DNA of 64,000 nucleotides from Sarcocystis neurona (GCA_000727475.1 KL647332.1:165180-229179); one strand, 5' to 3'; numbered from the stretch's first letter, positions 48,457-60,447 are shown. Program-made: numbers and translations. The notes: generated by a model from the letters alone, not told the origin.

Positions 48457-49104
48457 CGTTGGGATACGCAAATACGTTTGTAGACGGCGTGCGTGAGCGT
48501 ACACATGCAAATGCGCTATGCGAGGGCAGATACGTAGTGCTGTTGCACGTGTGTATCTTCGGCGAACACGAGAAGGAACGCGACTGCGCGTTGGCTACCG
48601 CCAAAAACACTGTGGACGTAACAATGCAGGGCCCTGCGAGCGGAATCCAGCTCTGAAGTCTACTGAGACGTGCAGCCTCTGTGTGTGTATCTACAAATAT
48701 GTATCTGTATGGAGGTACATTGTTGTCTCTCTGCTGTCAGCGCCGTCGAGCTCGCAGGTCTCGTTGGCATATCTCGTACAACTGGCGCAAGTGTAGCTGT
48801 CCACGCCATACACAACAGTGGTGCGCAGTCACTGAGGTGGTGCACGGTTGCCGCGAATACACAGGTCTATCCCAGGAATACTGGGTGCGCGAGTGTGGGT
48901 ACTCAAGGCAGCTTTTTCAAAAAGGTGCTGCGTGGTGAATGGGCAAATCTTGTAACGCAGCGGCCACCAGAGTTGACAACACCGGAGTTGAGTCTCCTTC
49001 TGCTTACTTGGGTACGCTCCACAGCTGATGTTGACCTTACAGGTCGTGTTAGTCAGAGATTAATGTTTACCATCAACGTGTTCGATTTACCGCTTCTAGC
49101 TTAA
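48457..49104 (+). CDS. Two candidate exons, unknown protein
   Basis: First block: acceptor CCTGCCAG at 48456, open to 48656, reading GYANTFVDGVRERTHANALC, then GRYVVLLHVCIFGEHEKERD, then VTMQGPASGIQL. Second block: a very good acceptor (TGTCTCTCTGCTGTCAG) ending at 48740, open from 48741 to 49104, reading VELAGLVGISRTTGASVAVH, then FFKKVLRGEWANLV, then LTTPELSLLLLTWV and a C-terminus FDLPLLA. Direct joining of the two is not phase-matched with the best sites; a GTAACA donor near 48618 with an acceptor after GTCGAG at 48750 would work. No domain was recognised. They may be parts of one gene or the end of one and the middle of another. Confidence 0.38.
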
Positions 49105-51573
49105 TAATGTCCCATTTGCTATCTTTCGCCTCCAGGACGCAAGTGGAGCAGCTTACGTTTCATATTGGGGGCTTTAGCAACGAGTCAGGGAGATCCGCGT
49201 AGTTTTGATTAGCATTCAGCGTGTTATACGTTACAATTCTACTGCGTGCTACAGGAGAGACAATATTACATGGGTAGGTGTTTATTTTCCATTTCTTAAG
49301 ACCACCGTGGCACCACGGCGCTCTACAATTTTGCAGCGTCATATTATCTATGCTGATCATCTTCGAGCCTGTCTCGGACGTACGAGAGACTTCCCACTGG
49401 ATAGGAATGTCCATTGATACCAGTGATAGCTGTAACGAAGAACGCGCTACATTTTCCATCGGTATCCTTCCCTTGAGCGAACCAGAGAACGAACTGCTGC
49501 TCCGCGCTGCACGTTTTCGAAACGCCGATGGCAGCTGTGACGAAGACTGCTCTTAAAAGATTAGCACCCTCCCCTTGTGCGAACCACAGGACGCGAGGCT
49601 GTCCGCGGTGCACACACATTTTCGAAACGCCGATAGCAGCTGTGGTGGAGAATGGCCTACAAAAATTAACATCATTCCACTGGGCGAACAAGACAGCGCA
49701 GCGCGACTCCGCGCCGCAGGCAGGTGTTGCGCCCATACCACACGTAACTGTACGACAACCTTGCTTCTCCATGGCACGTCCCACGTCGCCAAGCTTTGGC
49801 GCTCGAAACCCCCCTTTTTCGTCCAAGTGGCTTTAGCGCTCAGAGGTTTGCGAGCGGACACGAATTAATTCCTGTGGGTGCAAATCTACGGGGACAGAAC
49901 ACTACAGAAGACCTCAACACCCTGGGCTACCGGCGCTGTTAACGAGGAAAAGACACAGGAAGTTAACCTGGGTGCGAAGGGCTCAAAGTAAGCATGTGCA
50001 GCTTAAAGCACAACGCACGTCGCGCTCGTATTAGGCCGTCTTCTTAGAAACGAAAGTACCAGTTCTTTCGGCGGTCACCATACAATATCTACGAATTCTC
50101 TCTATGATGAAGCATGAAACATTTCATCCGGATTGGGGTCTTTTTCTTCTGCAGCATAGTCCTGCCTTGAGTAGCGTATCGGTGCCGCCAGTAGAAAAAC
50201 AATTGTGACCAAATACTTGTCGTAGAATCTTGCTGTGCCTCTTGTTGGACAATACAATTCAATCTCGGATAAGAAGAGGGGAACCAAGGAATGTCTGTTC
50301 TGTACTCGTCAGCGGACCATATCCAGGTATGTAATTTGTGATGATGAACTCGCGAGAGTGACATCTAAGCTGTCGTGCTAACTGTAGGGAGCGGGTACCT
50401 ATTTGTGGTGACGTAGCCGTGCGCCGAAATGTGCTGGGACGAGAGCCATTTTGTGTTCGTGGCCTCACGCCTTATTGTCTTTTTACGATTTAAAAGACGA
50501 AGTCCGACTAAGTCATGACAGGTTTAAGTGTAGAGTGCTAAGAAACTCCAGACCGGTGGTCTCAGTGTGTCTGTATGTTGAACCACACCACGCACCACAC
50601 GGGATCCTCACAGTCAGTGCCTTTGCGTTCGAAGAACGCTTCCGGTGTGCGGCGAGCATGATTATACGGAGTAATCGCAGAATAGAATGCAGACGTACGT
50701 CGGACCCGCGTACCGCTCCCCCAGCCGGCTTTCATGTGGAAAAGTTGATCCGGAGACAGTGCGCACCGTTCGTTCGCTCATAATTTTTACAACGCGACTC
50801 TGCCCCAGTGGCGTGTCGTCCCAGGACCAGCTCGGGTAAGTCGCGTTTACTATTCGCTGTGGCTCCCGAAACGACTAGCCATCTACCACGGCGCCACAGC
50901 TGGCAGGAGACGCTTCCTCCGCGCGAGCAACGCAGGTGCTGCACGTTTTCGGCTTTCGCCTGCAGCGGAAACGGCTGCTGCGGCGTGTCGACCCCCCGGA
51001 CAGGTAGCCGACAACAATCGACACGGCCGCCTTGCGTGCGTGTGTACACACGCGGATAATCAGCTCATGTCACTGTATGGTTGCCGAGGACCCTCTCTCC
51101 GTTCGTGTCGCTCGCTGAAGCCCGTCAAGGTATCCAGTGGCTGCGTTCGGCGCCGAATCCTCTATTCTTTATCCCGTGTTCCATGCTCCGCGGCAACAGA
51201 CCAGCACCTTGCAGCTCAACAAGCCTCCGGATTGTGCTGCGTTGGATCTTCGTGGTTGATGCGACATTCGCACTAGACACAATTATCTAGAAGACCATTC
51301 TCTTTGAACCATAGACACAATTATTTACACGAGCATTCCCTCTGAACCATTTCTTCTTCCTTGATGGTGTGGACCCTTTAAATATCCGAGAGGTCCCCCG
51401 AAACGCACTATTTTCGCAACTCTGTTCCACGACGAAACGCCCCGCTTGGTCGGTCGCGATTGCTGGGTGACGTAAGTACCAAAATCGCCGAATTCTTTTT
51501 CCTCGGCCCCTACACGTCACCATTAGTGCGGCGTGGCACGTTCAATTTTTTCTTAACTGCATACTTCTCCAAT
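49105..51573. other. No firm gene; degenerate repeat at its start
   Basis: Apart from the repeat at 49424-49740, only short frames are present. Plus 50451-50783 and 50808-51059 are open but Arg/Pro/Cys-rich and unlike the better exons. A direct repeat of about 38 bp (AGACACAATTAT to TGAACCAT) occurs at 51276 and 51313. Confidence 0.4.
49424..49740 (-). repeat. About 105-bp degenerate tandem repeat, three copies
   Basis: Copies begin with GATAGCTGTAACGAAG at 49424, GATGGCAGCTGTGACGAAG at 49527 and GATAGCAGCTGTGG at 49632, each ending in a form of TTTTCGAAACGCC. They are strongly diverged. Spacing is close to 35 codons and one minus-strand frame is open across all three, giving a repeated peptide (VLWFAQGE, then LLRAVFVTAAIGVSKTC). 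Related pieces occur at 55.5-56.1 and 62.7 kb. Confidence 0.75.
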
Positions 51574-52629
51574 ATGAATGTTTCAGTGCGAATGCTGTGG
51601 CTCTTCGCCCTGGTCGCCTTCCTCTACGTGACCGGGTACACTCGCCCACTAATTCACGCTCAGGAACATGAGGATCGCGCAGAACAGCCATCCTTCTTCG
51701 GACGACCTTCCCTCAGCACGAGCCACCAAGAACCAGAGATGGTGGCACCGGATACGCATCAGGGCGACGTTCCCGTGACAAAGGAGGAGGACATCGACGA
51801 GGAGGAGTTTGTGGGGACAGGAAGGATACACCACACGCGCAGCCGAACAGGAAGCCAAGTGTCGCGTAGAAGCATCACTAAAGAAGACTACGCGTACGTT
51901 CCTAACCAGACAGAGTCGCCTGATGAAAATGCGCAGCCTGCCACTACACAGGTTGAACCAGGGCTCATGCCATTAAGCATATTAAGTGAAACACTGTACT
52001 TTTTGCTGTTGGAGGGAAAACAATAGTCTTGCCACTTCGTTGACGTGTGCGCGCAGAGTCTGTCATACAGTAGAACGAGTGCACGTGTATGTATTCCGTT
52101 AGTCAACACCCGACCACATACGTACATATATATCGTCAGAATGCTCAGGATGATCACGCAGCACGGTTGCAGTACGAATCCGTCACACTTGCCTTGCGCC
52201 GCCCCCTAGTAGTCGCTGTGCTGTGCAACCCATGTCAAGCCTCATATCAAGTAGCTTGTCCATCAAAAGAAAGGGGGCAATTGCGTACGTCGCTCAGCGT
52301 AACGAGTCAGGGTCTAACTGCACCGACTCGCTGCAGTCGCTGCGACTTATGCTGTCTTTTTGCTCAGACGCACCCCGCTGAACGTCGGCAATTATACGGC
52401 GATCATACTCGTCGCAACTAGCGCACTAGTATCTTGGATCATCCTGACTCGTCTGTTTCGCACGACGTTGCAGACGGCAAAGGAACCCCCTGGTAAACTA
52501 TTAGCAAAACCCACGCACCAAGTACGCGTACCCACTCCTAGCGTTATGAGAGCGAGGCACTTCAGTCGTATGGAACGGGAACGTATCCGTTTCCCCAGCC
52601 AATTGTGCCCAGCTGCGCAAATCTGTTAA
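51574..52629 (+). CDS. Secreted single-pass membrane protein, two exons
   Basis: Exon 1 (51574-51893) starts at ATG with a clear signal peptide (MNVSVRMLWLFALVAFLYVT). It continues as a polar, acidic, disordered segment with KEEDIDEEEF and SRTGSQVSRRSITKEDYA, and ends at a good donor (GTACGT) in phase 2. Exon 2 (52368-52629) follows a strong acceptor (CTGTCTTTTTGCTCAG) and restores the frame with one base. It brings a transmembrane segment (YTAIILVATSALVSWIILT) and a basic C-terminal tail. The joined frame is 582 nt (193 residues), a multiple of three. Without splicing, exon 1 would read on to 52026 and end in a weak hydrophobic tail. The plan of signal peptide, disordered acidic ectodomain, one helix and basic tail resembles dense-granule or other exported proteins of coccidia, though no family was recognised. 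Confidence 0.6.
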
Positions 52630-54612
52630 AGCTTTACAACTCTGACAGCAAGACCGTTCCATGGTGACTCCACTGATCTGGTGCTCTGGCGCCTCACTTG
52701 CCTCTCTACAGTAGTCCCCGAGTTTTCCTTATTTCTGCGAGTAGTTCTTTCGCCGGTGAGCTCAGCGATGCACCCCGATCAGAGAAAATATCAGCCTGCG
52801 TGAACTCTCACCCACGCGATGTCAACAATTTCATGTTCGCAAGAGTTTGGCTTTCTACCGTGGGATGTTGCAACGCTCCTATGTGTACAGCGCCGGCTTT
52901 GTTTCAAATTTTACAGGGGAAGCAGAGTAAGCTATCTTCGAGCGCCGGTCAGGCATACGAATGGATGGTGTGACTCAATCTGCAGTGTACTGGCTAAGCT
53001 GCAAGGGAATTGAACGTGCGCCTCAAAAGCGCTCCTACATTCGTTGTGGAAAGGCACAAACAAATTCACTTGCTGTTTGTTTCCTCTCTCATTCGCACTT
53101 ACAGGTTGGCAGTAAGCCTCCAAGATCTCTTTAATCTTCCGTCACACACTCGGTGTGTATTACGAGATGAAGAGTCCTGTCGGTCAAGCCTGCCGACGGC
53201 GAATAGCGCAGCACACGTTTTCGAATCACGACTCAAATCCATCTGAATAATTCACAGAAATTGTCTACGTAGAAACCTACATCTGGTTGCGGTGAGTGCG
53301 ACTTTGCCACGGCATCTCCTCATGAAACCTGAAATCCCAAGGAAGTCGAAACAAGCATTTTGCGGAGCTACGCCTTGTTTTCACTGTGAGGCGCGTTGCC
53401 CTCTTCCTTTCTCGAACAACCCTATGGATGTTGTGTCTGCGCTCAACGTATATCTAGCTAGAGCCCCTTCGTGCGGGACACGCATGCCTTTGAGTCGTTT
53501 ACGCTTGAGGGTTTCACCGTTGGCAAGCAGAGGGTGGTTCCGGATAACACTGTACCGCAGCCTGAGTTGATGCGCAGGTAGTACTGTTGTAGAACAAGTA
53601 GTTCTCCTTCCGGTGGCGGCTGTATCGACACGTGGACGGGCTGGTAGAACTAAGCGCCCGGGAGTGAAGACGGTACACCTCCGTGTTTCTAGCGTTGGGC
53701 ATGCGAGTCGCACGGACTTTGTGCACACAAGAGGGTAGAACAATGCAGACGTGTGTAGAGGACAGGACGGTACAGACGAAAGAAACTTCAGACAACGAGT
53801 GTTCCGGCTGCCCTCCCTGCCCGCCTGCATAGACGTTTAAGCCAAAGCGTGCAAGAGGCCGACAAATACACTCACCTGCGGCTACAGATGACGCCTTTAA
53901 AAGTTCGAGCCTACAGCTCCACGTCCCCGCTCATGTCGACGAGTCTGGTATATGTGATTTAGCTCAGCACTGCGGCCTGAATTCAAAAACGCATGCAGCG
54001 ACTGCCACCGTCTCCACCTTAAGAGGCCGTCGCAGCTTGTGGACGTCGCTTGATGGTTGCGCAGCAATATGGTGAGTAGAGACACTAGAACTTCAACAAT
54101 GCAAAGGTGATAATACTATCTCCAAGCACGAACGTGTGCTGGACTTTTTGTTTTGCTGTCCGCAGGAAGGGCAAGAAGTCCCTGCAGTGAGTTAAGCGCC
54201 GTTCAGCTCCAGTGCGGGTGTAACGCGACAACATTTAGGAGGCAGACTCTGCTTTCTTCAATATATCAGTGTGCACAGCTGCAAACGTTCTTAACAGGTC
54301 ATGTTTCTAAAGAAACCAGCATACTGAGTAATAATCTTGTAACTACGTGGCCGACGCAGAAGTGCAGTCTCCGTTCCAGTAGCCTCCGTGCAGCAACCTC
54401 AGTCAATTCAAGCAACGCACACGTAGTGCACAAGTTCAAAGTTTATGCTTCGACCTATAGTACGTGACCTAACTGGTAAATGCGGAAGATGGCGTGAATT
54501 CTGCCAATTATTTCCAAACCTGCCTTTAACAGAGCGTGTCCTTCTTAGCTTCAGCTCTACCCTGCAATAATACTCGCTTCTGTACTTTTCTACGAACGTG
54601 TAGGAAACGTAC
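52630..54612. other. No gene recognised
   Basis: Short frames only, none with matched splice sites or protein-like composition. The 450-nt minus frame 53381-53830 is Arg/Thr/Cys/Leu-rich and looks like chance. Confidence 0.4.
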
Positions 54613-54759
54613 TTCTCTGCAGGTAGCATCCTCAGTTTCCCATTTCCATCCGCAAATTCTGCAGTGATTCATTCTACAGTAAAATTTGGTCGTCGTTCCG
54701 TTCCCTGCAACAGCTACTTCGGAGACGGCACTAGAGGATGAGGCAGCGTCTTCTGCCAT
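54613..54759 (-). CDS. Candidate first exon with a Cys-rich motif
   Basis: ATG at 54759 opens 49 codons that end at a consensus donor (GAA|GTACGT) in phase 0. The peptide is MAEDAASSSSAVSEVAVAGN followed by TKFYCRMNHCRICGWKWE and DATC. The CxxxxCxxC spacing plus a later Cys could bind zinc, but I recognise no family. A possible second exon in phase 0 follows an acceptor TGTTAAAG near 54536 and reads AGLEIIGRIHAIFRIYQL. The two together look like a real minus-strand gene of unknown extent. Confidence 0.4.
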
Positions 54760-56130
54760 CAATTGGATCCGAGTGCCTATGAGTCGCTTCTCTCCTCAGA
54801 GTTGTATGATATGCAATAGACATTCGCTGTTTGCTTCCAACGCGCTAAGAAAGAACCCCTACAACATTGTGCCTCTCAGATTCGAAAGGGAGCAGCGAAA
54901 TACTTGACTCGGAACGAGGGGGACACGACAGCAAGTCTAGGACAATAATTTTATGCAGAAGCACGTCTCCAGGCACCATCGAGACCGGTGACGCATACGG
55001 AAGGACAACAAACGAAGAAGACGATGCACTTCAGTTGTTGTCACGGTGCTCTCTGTCTGTGGCTCACTTGATTTTCGAAAACACCAGCAAGCGATTTGAC
55101 CAGCCAAATAGCGTGTGTGCCTCCGGCCGCTATACTACAAGACGACTCAACGTATACTGACGTACGGGAGCTTAGAGAGCAGCATGTGGCTGAGTCGTCC
55201 GTTTGCTCGCATATTCCTCCTATATGAGGAGTCTGGGAACGGGCGCAGTTCAGCCGTTCCTGTCATCAGTCGGGGAAATCGCGAAGGCCTTGCTGATAGT
55301 ACTACATGATGATGGAGACGCACAACACACTGAACATGTGTGTCTAATATCAAAGATCAGTGACCTGCCGAAAACTCCACTTCTCAGGCACTTGTGCTGG
55401 TGAACATTATGTGCGCCTGTCTTGTTTTTTGAATTATACGCAGGCCATTATTGTAAGTGCTCCAGGGGGTCCGAAATAAAGCGCGTTACACTGCATTTTC
55501 TTCCTTTCACCGAGCCTCCGTGGCACAATTCTGGGAAACTGTTGACTAGAACTGCAGAGGAAAAGATCTTTTGCTTCCAAAAACACTAAAGCCTGAGGCT
55601 GTAAGACACTCGAGCGCCTTTAAAAGAGAGTGCCGATTCCGGGACTTCTTCGCATCCACCGCTACTGTCTGACGTGGCCTACTGAGAACCGCTGTGTTCA
55701 GTTGCAGAGCAAAAGACGTACCGCGTACAAAAATGTCACACCCAGAGACGCCAAGTACTTCGGTCGGTGCTGAAAGGCAGTGCCGCTGTCCCACCGTTTC
55801 CATTTGCATCGCGGCTCCACACCACAGCCTTGCGAGAACTGTTGTCTTGAACTCGAGGAAGATTTACTGCTTTAATAAATATTAAAGCCGTTGACTGTAA
55901 GTACCTTGATGGGTTTTGAAAAGTAGCGCCGCATCCCGCCGAGTCTCAACTACAGCGCGGCTGCATGCCACATTTTCTGAAAGCTGCTGTTCTGAGCTGC
56001 GACGAGTACCTGCTGTCCACCAAAACGGTAAAGCCGGAGGTTGTGAGTTTTTTGCATTGTTCTGGAAGAGAGCACAGCGTCGTGAACGACTCCGGTTACA
56101 CCGCGGCTGCACGGCGCAGTTTGTCAAAAA
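54760..56130. other. No firm gene; degenerate repeat units
   Basis: Plus 54915-55160 has mildly protein-like composition (acidic, Ser/Thr-rich, EEDDALQLLSRCSLSVAHL), without clear edges. From 55540 to 56110 the sequence is made largely of degenerate repeat units, listed separately. Confidence 0.4.
55540..56110. repeat. Degenerate repeat units related to those at 49.5 and 62.7 kb
   Basis: Three units share a core of TAAAGCC, then GAGGCTGTAAG or a variant, then a TTTTAAA-like block, near 55583, 55880 and 56026. The 55.58 kb unit shares ACTGCAGAGG, a 35-base spacer and AGGCTGTAAGA with sequence at 62690-62755. On the minus strand it reads SLLKALECLTASGFSV, recalling the peptide read from the 49.5 kb array. 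Confidence 0.55.
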
Positions 56131-56406
56131 ATGAAGTGTTCTCAGACCGCAGAAACGTGGCTGTACTTCACCCTACTAATGTTTGTGAAACAAGCTCTGT
56201 GTGCGCTAGGGAACGATGACAACGTGTGTCCACGCTTAGTACTTCCGTCTTATCTAGGCTTCCTGTGGCCACCGGTCACGTTTGGATGGCATAAGGACGG
56301 CCCTGATGCAATTGTTTACGCCAGTCCGATGGGTTGTCTTAAGCGCCGTGTACTACACGCTAGAGTATCTTCTGGTGCGCCTATCAAAGGCGGGGGGCGC
56401 CGCTAA
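56131..56406 (+). CDS. Small putative secreted protein, 91 residues
   Basis: A complete ATG-to-TAA frame. The N-terminus MKCSQTAETWLYFTLLMFVK then QALC looks like a signal peptide cleaved near residue 23. The remainder is polar with three more cysteines, an aromatic/Pro stretch (GFLWPPVTFGWHKDGPDA) and a basic end (KGGGRR). It begins directly after the degenerate repeat block. No family was recognised. A chance ORF cannot be excluded, but the codon pattern is good. Confidence 0.4.
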   Translation: MKCSQTAETWLYFTLLMFVKQALCALGNDDNVCPRLVLPSYLGFLWPPVTFGWHKDGPDAIVYASPMGCLKRRVLHARVSSGAPIKGGGRR

Positions 56407-57366
56407 TTGAGAAAATACTAGGAAAACAGGATCTTCAGCGTCTGCGTACATATTTCAAGAAAAACATTGCGGACACGGATCCTGTTGTGGGCGGGTGTCG
56501 CGGAAGTGGCTGACAGCAAAACTGGAGCAGGGGCGTCTGCACACGTAGCAGTGCCGGAAAAGCCGCTCAAACACCTTCGTTCTTCCTAGAGAGTTCCTTC
56601 TTCCCTGGAAAGGAGTCCTTCTCTGCGCCGCTGTCCGAGCGTAGCGACGTCTGATAGCTTTCTGTCCAAGAGTTCTGATGTCTTACCGCTGCTACCTATT
56701 TAGTATAGGGACGACACGTTTGTGCAGTGACACATTAAAACTTCCACCGGACTCGTGTGTGCCACCACAACGCCTTATCGTCCATCCGGAGATGATGCTA
56801 TCATGCGTGAAACTGTTATTAGCTGGCGGTAGATACCTCGTAGGGAAACCCGACTCATGAGAGACATGGCTGCCACTGTAGGGGAAGGGATGATGCACTG
56901 CGGTAATGCTCGCACCACTGTCGAAAGGGTCACCACGAAGAGTCCCTCAGCCCAAGAGAATGGGGGAAAAGTGCTTCTTTGTACACTACGTCTGGGTCTG
57001 TGCACAACGTCAGTTGGAATATATATTTCTGAGTGCTGCTCGTGAAATTCTTTCCTCGTTTCGAAGAACACAGTGCAGAGTAGTGCAGTCGCACCTCTGT
57101 GTCAGGCACAAGTGAACTGGGAGGTCCCACGTGGTGAAGAGGACAACAATTGACGACAGCCGCAGACGTTCTTCCCGGTACCTCGCCCGAGACACGTCTG
57201 TTTCTACAAGCCGGCCGGGAGACATTGAGAGATTTACTGATCACGTGCACTGTAGTGGATGTTACTTCGCAGCGCACGCACGACTGCACCTTGACAATCA
57301 TTCTTAACGCTTGCCAGAGCGCGCACTGCGTTTTTAAGGGGTGGGCCCGTCGACGCTGACACAAAC

Positions 57367-58737
57367 ATGGCAAGCCAAAACGGCACATTTGGACTCTGTC
57401 GCCGGGGACTCAGGAGGTGAGTTGTGCCTGATTTTTTCCAAATCTGTGAGTCGCTTCACTGGATCCGGGTATACGTATTCCACTAGTGCCGGTCGGGAGA
57501 AGAAGCAGAGCGCAACTTACTACCTGGGGCTGTCACTCTGCTGAACAGCTGTGGGTGAACGTGCCAGTTGTCGCTCGGCTTGCTGTGGTCGACACTCTGT
57601 GGAGATAGGAAACGACCAGAAAGAGGTCATCAAGTAACACCCAAGAACAATTTGCTGGTAGAGATAATTGCACGTGATGCTTGAGGGTGTACCGAACCCA
57701 CGCGTGGCTTCGAAACAATGCGTACAGAATACACAGTGTGAGCAGTCGTCCACCTGTAGCGCGCAATCAATGGTAGCGTTCCATCTTGCGTACACGACGT
57801 CTACTGCTGGAGATTACGGGTTTTAGTTTGCGACCACCTGTAGCGTGTGAACTCGGACGCGAGCCGGTTCGCAGACAGTGAGTGAAGCGTCGGACTGCTA
57901 TGTGCCACTATTATTGTCACCCTCGCGACAAGCGTAAAAACGCAGTTGAGACAAAAGTGTTGTCTGACCATCGTAGCGTGTGAGACCGGAGGCGAGCCGG
58001 TTTGCAGACAGTGAGTGAATCGTCGGACTGCAATGTTGCACTACTATTGTCACCCAGGTGACAAGTGTAAAAACGCAGTTGAGGCAAAACTGTTGTCCGC
58101 GCGTGAGGCTCTGGAAGAGTAGAGTTTCTCTAGCTGCTCTAGGATTTTGTAGTGTCTTCACGCATTTGGCCGCCGATCTACACGTCACGGAAGTCGTGAC
58201 CGCGTTTTTGCTGTTCAGTGCCGTTTTCTGTTCATTTACAACTTGGGAGAACGAGAAGCAGAAGCACCTGGTGGCGAGACACCTTTAGTTGCAAGCAGTC
58301 TGGAGCTTGCCTTCTCTTGTCCAAGGAGCCACACGGTCACCTGTTCCCTGGCGCCACACCTAACAAAGGCAAGAACAGGCAGCCGTCCTTTTACGTGTCC
58401 ACAGCTTGTAGACTAATTACACCCAACGTATTGAACTACAATTGTGGCGACCCTAAGCACAGTTTTGCCCCTGTGTACTTACAATGCTGCGCGTACCCCG
58501 TGCCCTTGTGCGCCTACAATGCCGCACGTTCTCCAGCATCCTGACATGATGAACGACTTATTGTTTTCTCTGCCAGGGTGCATTTTCATCCGCTTCCCAG
58601 GGCGTAAGTTGTGGACGACGCAGACAGACAGTGTTCCTGCTCCCTCCACTCAGTTGACGATAGCAATATCAGGGGGACGGGAAAAACCTGAAACTATTGT
58701 TTTCGTAGTCACTGCAAAGCTCGCACGGCAACGCAAG
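57367..58737 (+). CDS. Candidate gene start with an internal exon
   Basis: A short first exon is suggested at 57367-57416: ATG, the peptide MASQNGTFGLCRRGLR, then a perfect donor (AG|GTGAGT) in phase 2. A second well-framed block is 58577-58737: acceptor TTTTCTCTGCCAG, reading CIFIRFPGRKLWTTQTDS, then TIAISGGREKPETIVFVVTA, with donor AAG|GTAACT. It enters in phase 1 and leaves in phase 0. The two do not join directly, so an exon between them is needed. No domain was recognised. Later plus-strand exons at 61958-62344 could belong to the same gene. Confidence 0.35.
57840..58098. repeat. 133-bp tandem duplication
   Basis: Two diverged copies starting GTAGCGTGTGA at 57840 and 57973 continue through CAGACAGTGAGTGAA, GTCGGACTGC and AAAAACGCAGTTGAG to about 58098. 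The period is 133 bp, the same length as the four-copy array at 38.9 kb, though the sequences do not obviously match. Confidence 0.9.
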
Positions 58738-58783
58738 GTAACTTAATCGTGATGACGAGGACAAGAAAAGCTAGGAACATTGA

Positions 58784-59090
58784 TCAAACTGTATTCTTGG
58801 GCAATGAAGTGTCAAAGCGCTGCACTTCGTGTATGTCGGGGACTGTCGGAGTTGTTGTTTTCTTTGCACAGACAGGACGTGCATCTGGGTAACCGAGAGG
58901 TTGATAGACACCGACCCAACCATGTGAAAAGTACTTTCCGGGATATCCTACTACGATGCCCACGTTACCATTCGTACTTAGAGGATTGACAGCGCTTTCT
59001 TGTACAAGCTGCGTTGGTATCAAGGCAACCACTGTCACTACGCCATTTCCGTTGTCAGTCACACTGCCTTGGGGCAGCCTGCGTCTAAAT
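58784..59090 (-). CDS. Weak candidate exon on the minus strand
   Basis: The last 100 codons of a longer minus frame read VTDNGNGVVTVVALIPTQLV, then NVGIVVGYPGKYFSHGWVGV, and end at a stop at 58784. This part is more protein-like than the upstream part, which runs through TA/TG microsatellite. A splice acceptor CCTGGCAAAG near 59110 would separate them. No family was recognised, and the plus frame is also open. Confidence 0.22.
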
Positions 59091-59167
59091 GCTTCGAGTG
59101 AGTGGCCACTTTGCCAGGTGATTGTTTGATTGCGTACACATGCATGTCTATGCAAGTGCACATACGT

Positions 59168-59218
59168 GTATATATATATATATATATATATACACGTACA
59201 TACATACATACATACATG
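59168..59218. repeat. TA and TACA microsatellite
   Basis: A (TA)n run is followed by (CATA)n. It explains the Ile/Tyr-rich open frames that cross it on both strands. Confidence 0.95.
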
Positions 59219-60276
59219 CGTTACCTGAATGTTTATAAATGTGTAATGATAATATATGTGTACACATATGTATATGCAAACAGATACACATACACCCATA
59301 CATATGTGCTGTGCTGTATGAGTTCTCGAGAGTATTTTTCTCAAGCAGAACCATGTGCAGGTGACGTCCGTACATACTCGTGGTCTACCACCAGCTTCTA
59401 TGGTGAATTGGGCGTGAGATTTGAGAATAGATATTTGAGAATGTGAAAATGTCCTGCCGAAGCAAGCGGAGCAAGTAGGAAATCTCAACCAAAGCTTGAG
59501 CATAGTTTCACACCGAGTGACAGGGCAAGAATATAGACGACACGAAAGGACAAGCGTCGGCCTGTACTGACTGCGTGGTTTTCTCTTACAAAGGCAGTCA
59601 GAGAAAGCAGAGAGCACGTCAGAAGGAGAATTTGAGGTGCACTAGCTCGGTGGCCACCGAAGATGGTCACACTTGATCAAGATACGGAAAGACTGACACA
59701 AAATAAGCAGATGTGGCTAGCTGCCTGCGTTTCTGCGGAGCCACGCTCCGCAAGGTGCACCGCCGGAAAGTGTCATGGACAGAGGCTTCCAACTGAAGTC
59801 AGGTATTGTACGCAACCTAGAGCACGTTCGACGAAGTGCTAAAGCAGGTGATCGAACAATGACGTCCGTTGGCCGGCGCATTAATTCGCTACTCGGTTTC
59901 TTTCTTTGTAGGTCTCCCATAGACACCAAGGAGGTAGCCTGGAGGACGTTCCGCTGGTAGGCCGTGAGTGACATTTGCTAGTCGTATTCTGGAGGACGGC
60001 TGACCACGTTGGTTCTCTAGTTACTACAGGGTGGTTCGGCTGTGTTGACGTGTAAGAGAGCCAGGATGAACACATCTTTAAGGATGCTTGCAACGCCAAC
60101 GGATGGTTCTCTGTCATTCTCGTGTATTCACTGTAAGTTCACACGCGTTGTGGCGTGAATCGTCGAGGGCTTACAAAGGAGTGAGATATAAGGATCCTGC
60201 ACTCTCATGTGGCATACACAGGGGGCGAAAGAGAAAGTAAGCGTACCTCGCCGCCTACTTCGTGCTGTTCATCCTT

Positions 60277-60447
60277 ATGTTAAGCTGGCCCTTCGTGCGG
60301 CTGTTGCTCCTTGCACTGTCCAAAGGCGGCGGTGCTGGGTGGAGAGCGCATTCGAGGAAAAGTGCTGACGGAGTGGCTGCTCAAGCTCATCTGACGAAAC
60401 CTGTCAACTCGAGTATGTTACTCAAGAAAGCGAAAAGCGGCGACTGA
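60277..60447 (+). CDS. Small hydrophobic ORF or exon
   Basis: ATG at 60277 and stop at 60445, 56 codons. It begins MLSWPFVRLLLLALSKGGG, a strong hydrophobic segment, and ends basic (LLKKAKSGD). The frame is open upstream to 60244 (YLAAYFVLFILM), making a longer membrane helix if an acceptor at GTAAG near 60241 is used. It may be a signal-anchor first exon or the C-terminal membrane exon of the candidate gene that starts at 57.4 kb. No family was recognised. Confidence 0.3.
   Translation: MLSWPFVRLLLLALSKGGGAGWRAHSRKSADGVAAQAHLTKPVNSSMLLKKAKSGD

Noticed and set aside
59110..59617. Upstream part of a 277-codon minus ORF with Ile/Tyr/Cys/His runs
   Set aside because: It runs through TA/CA microsatellite; only the last 100 codons look at all protein-like.
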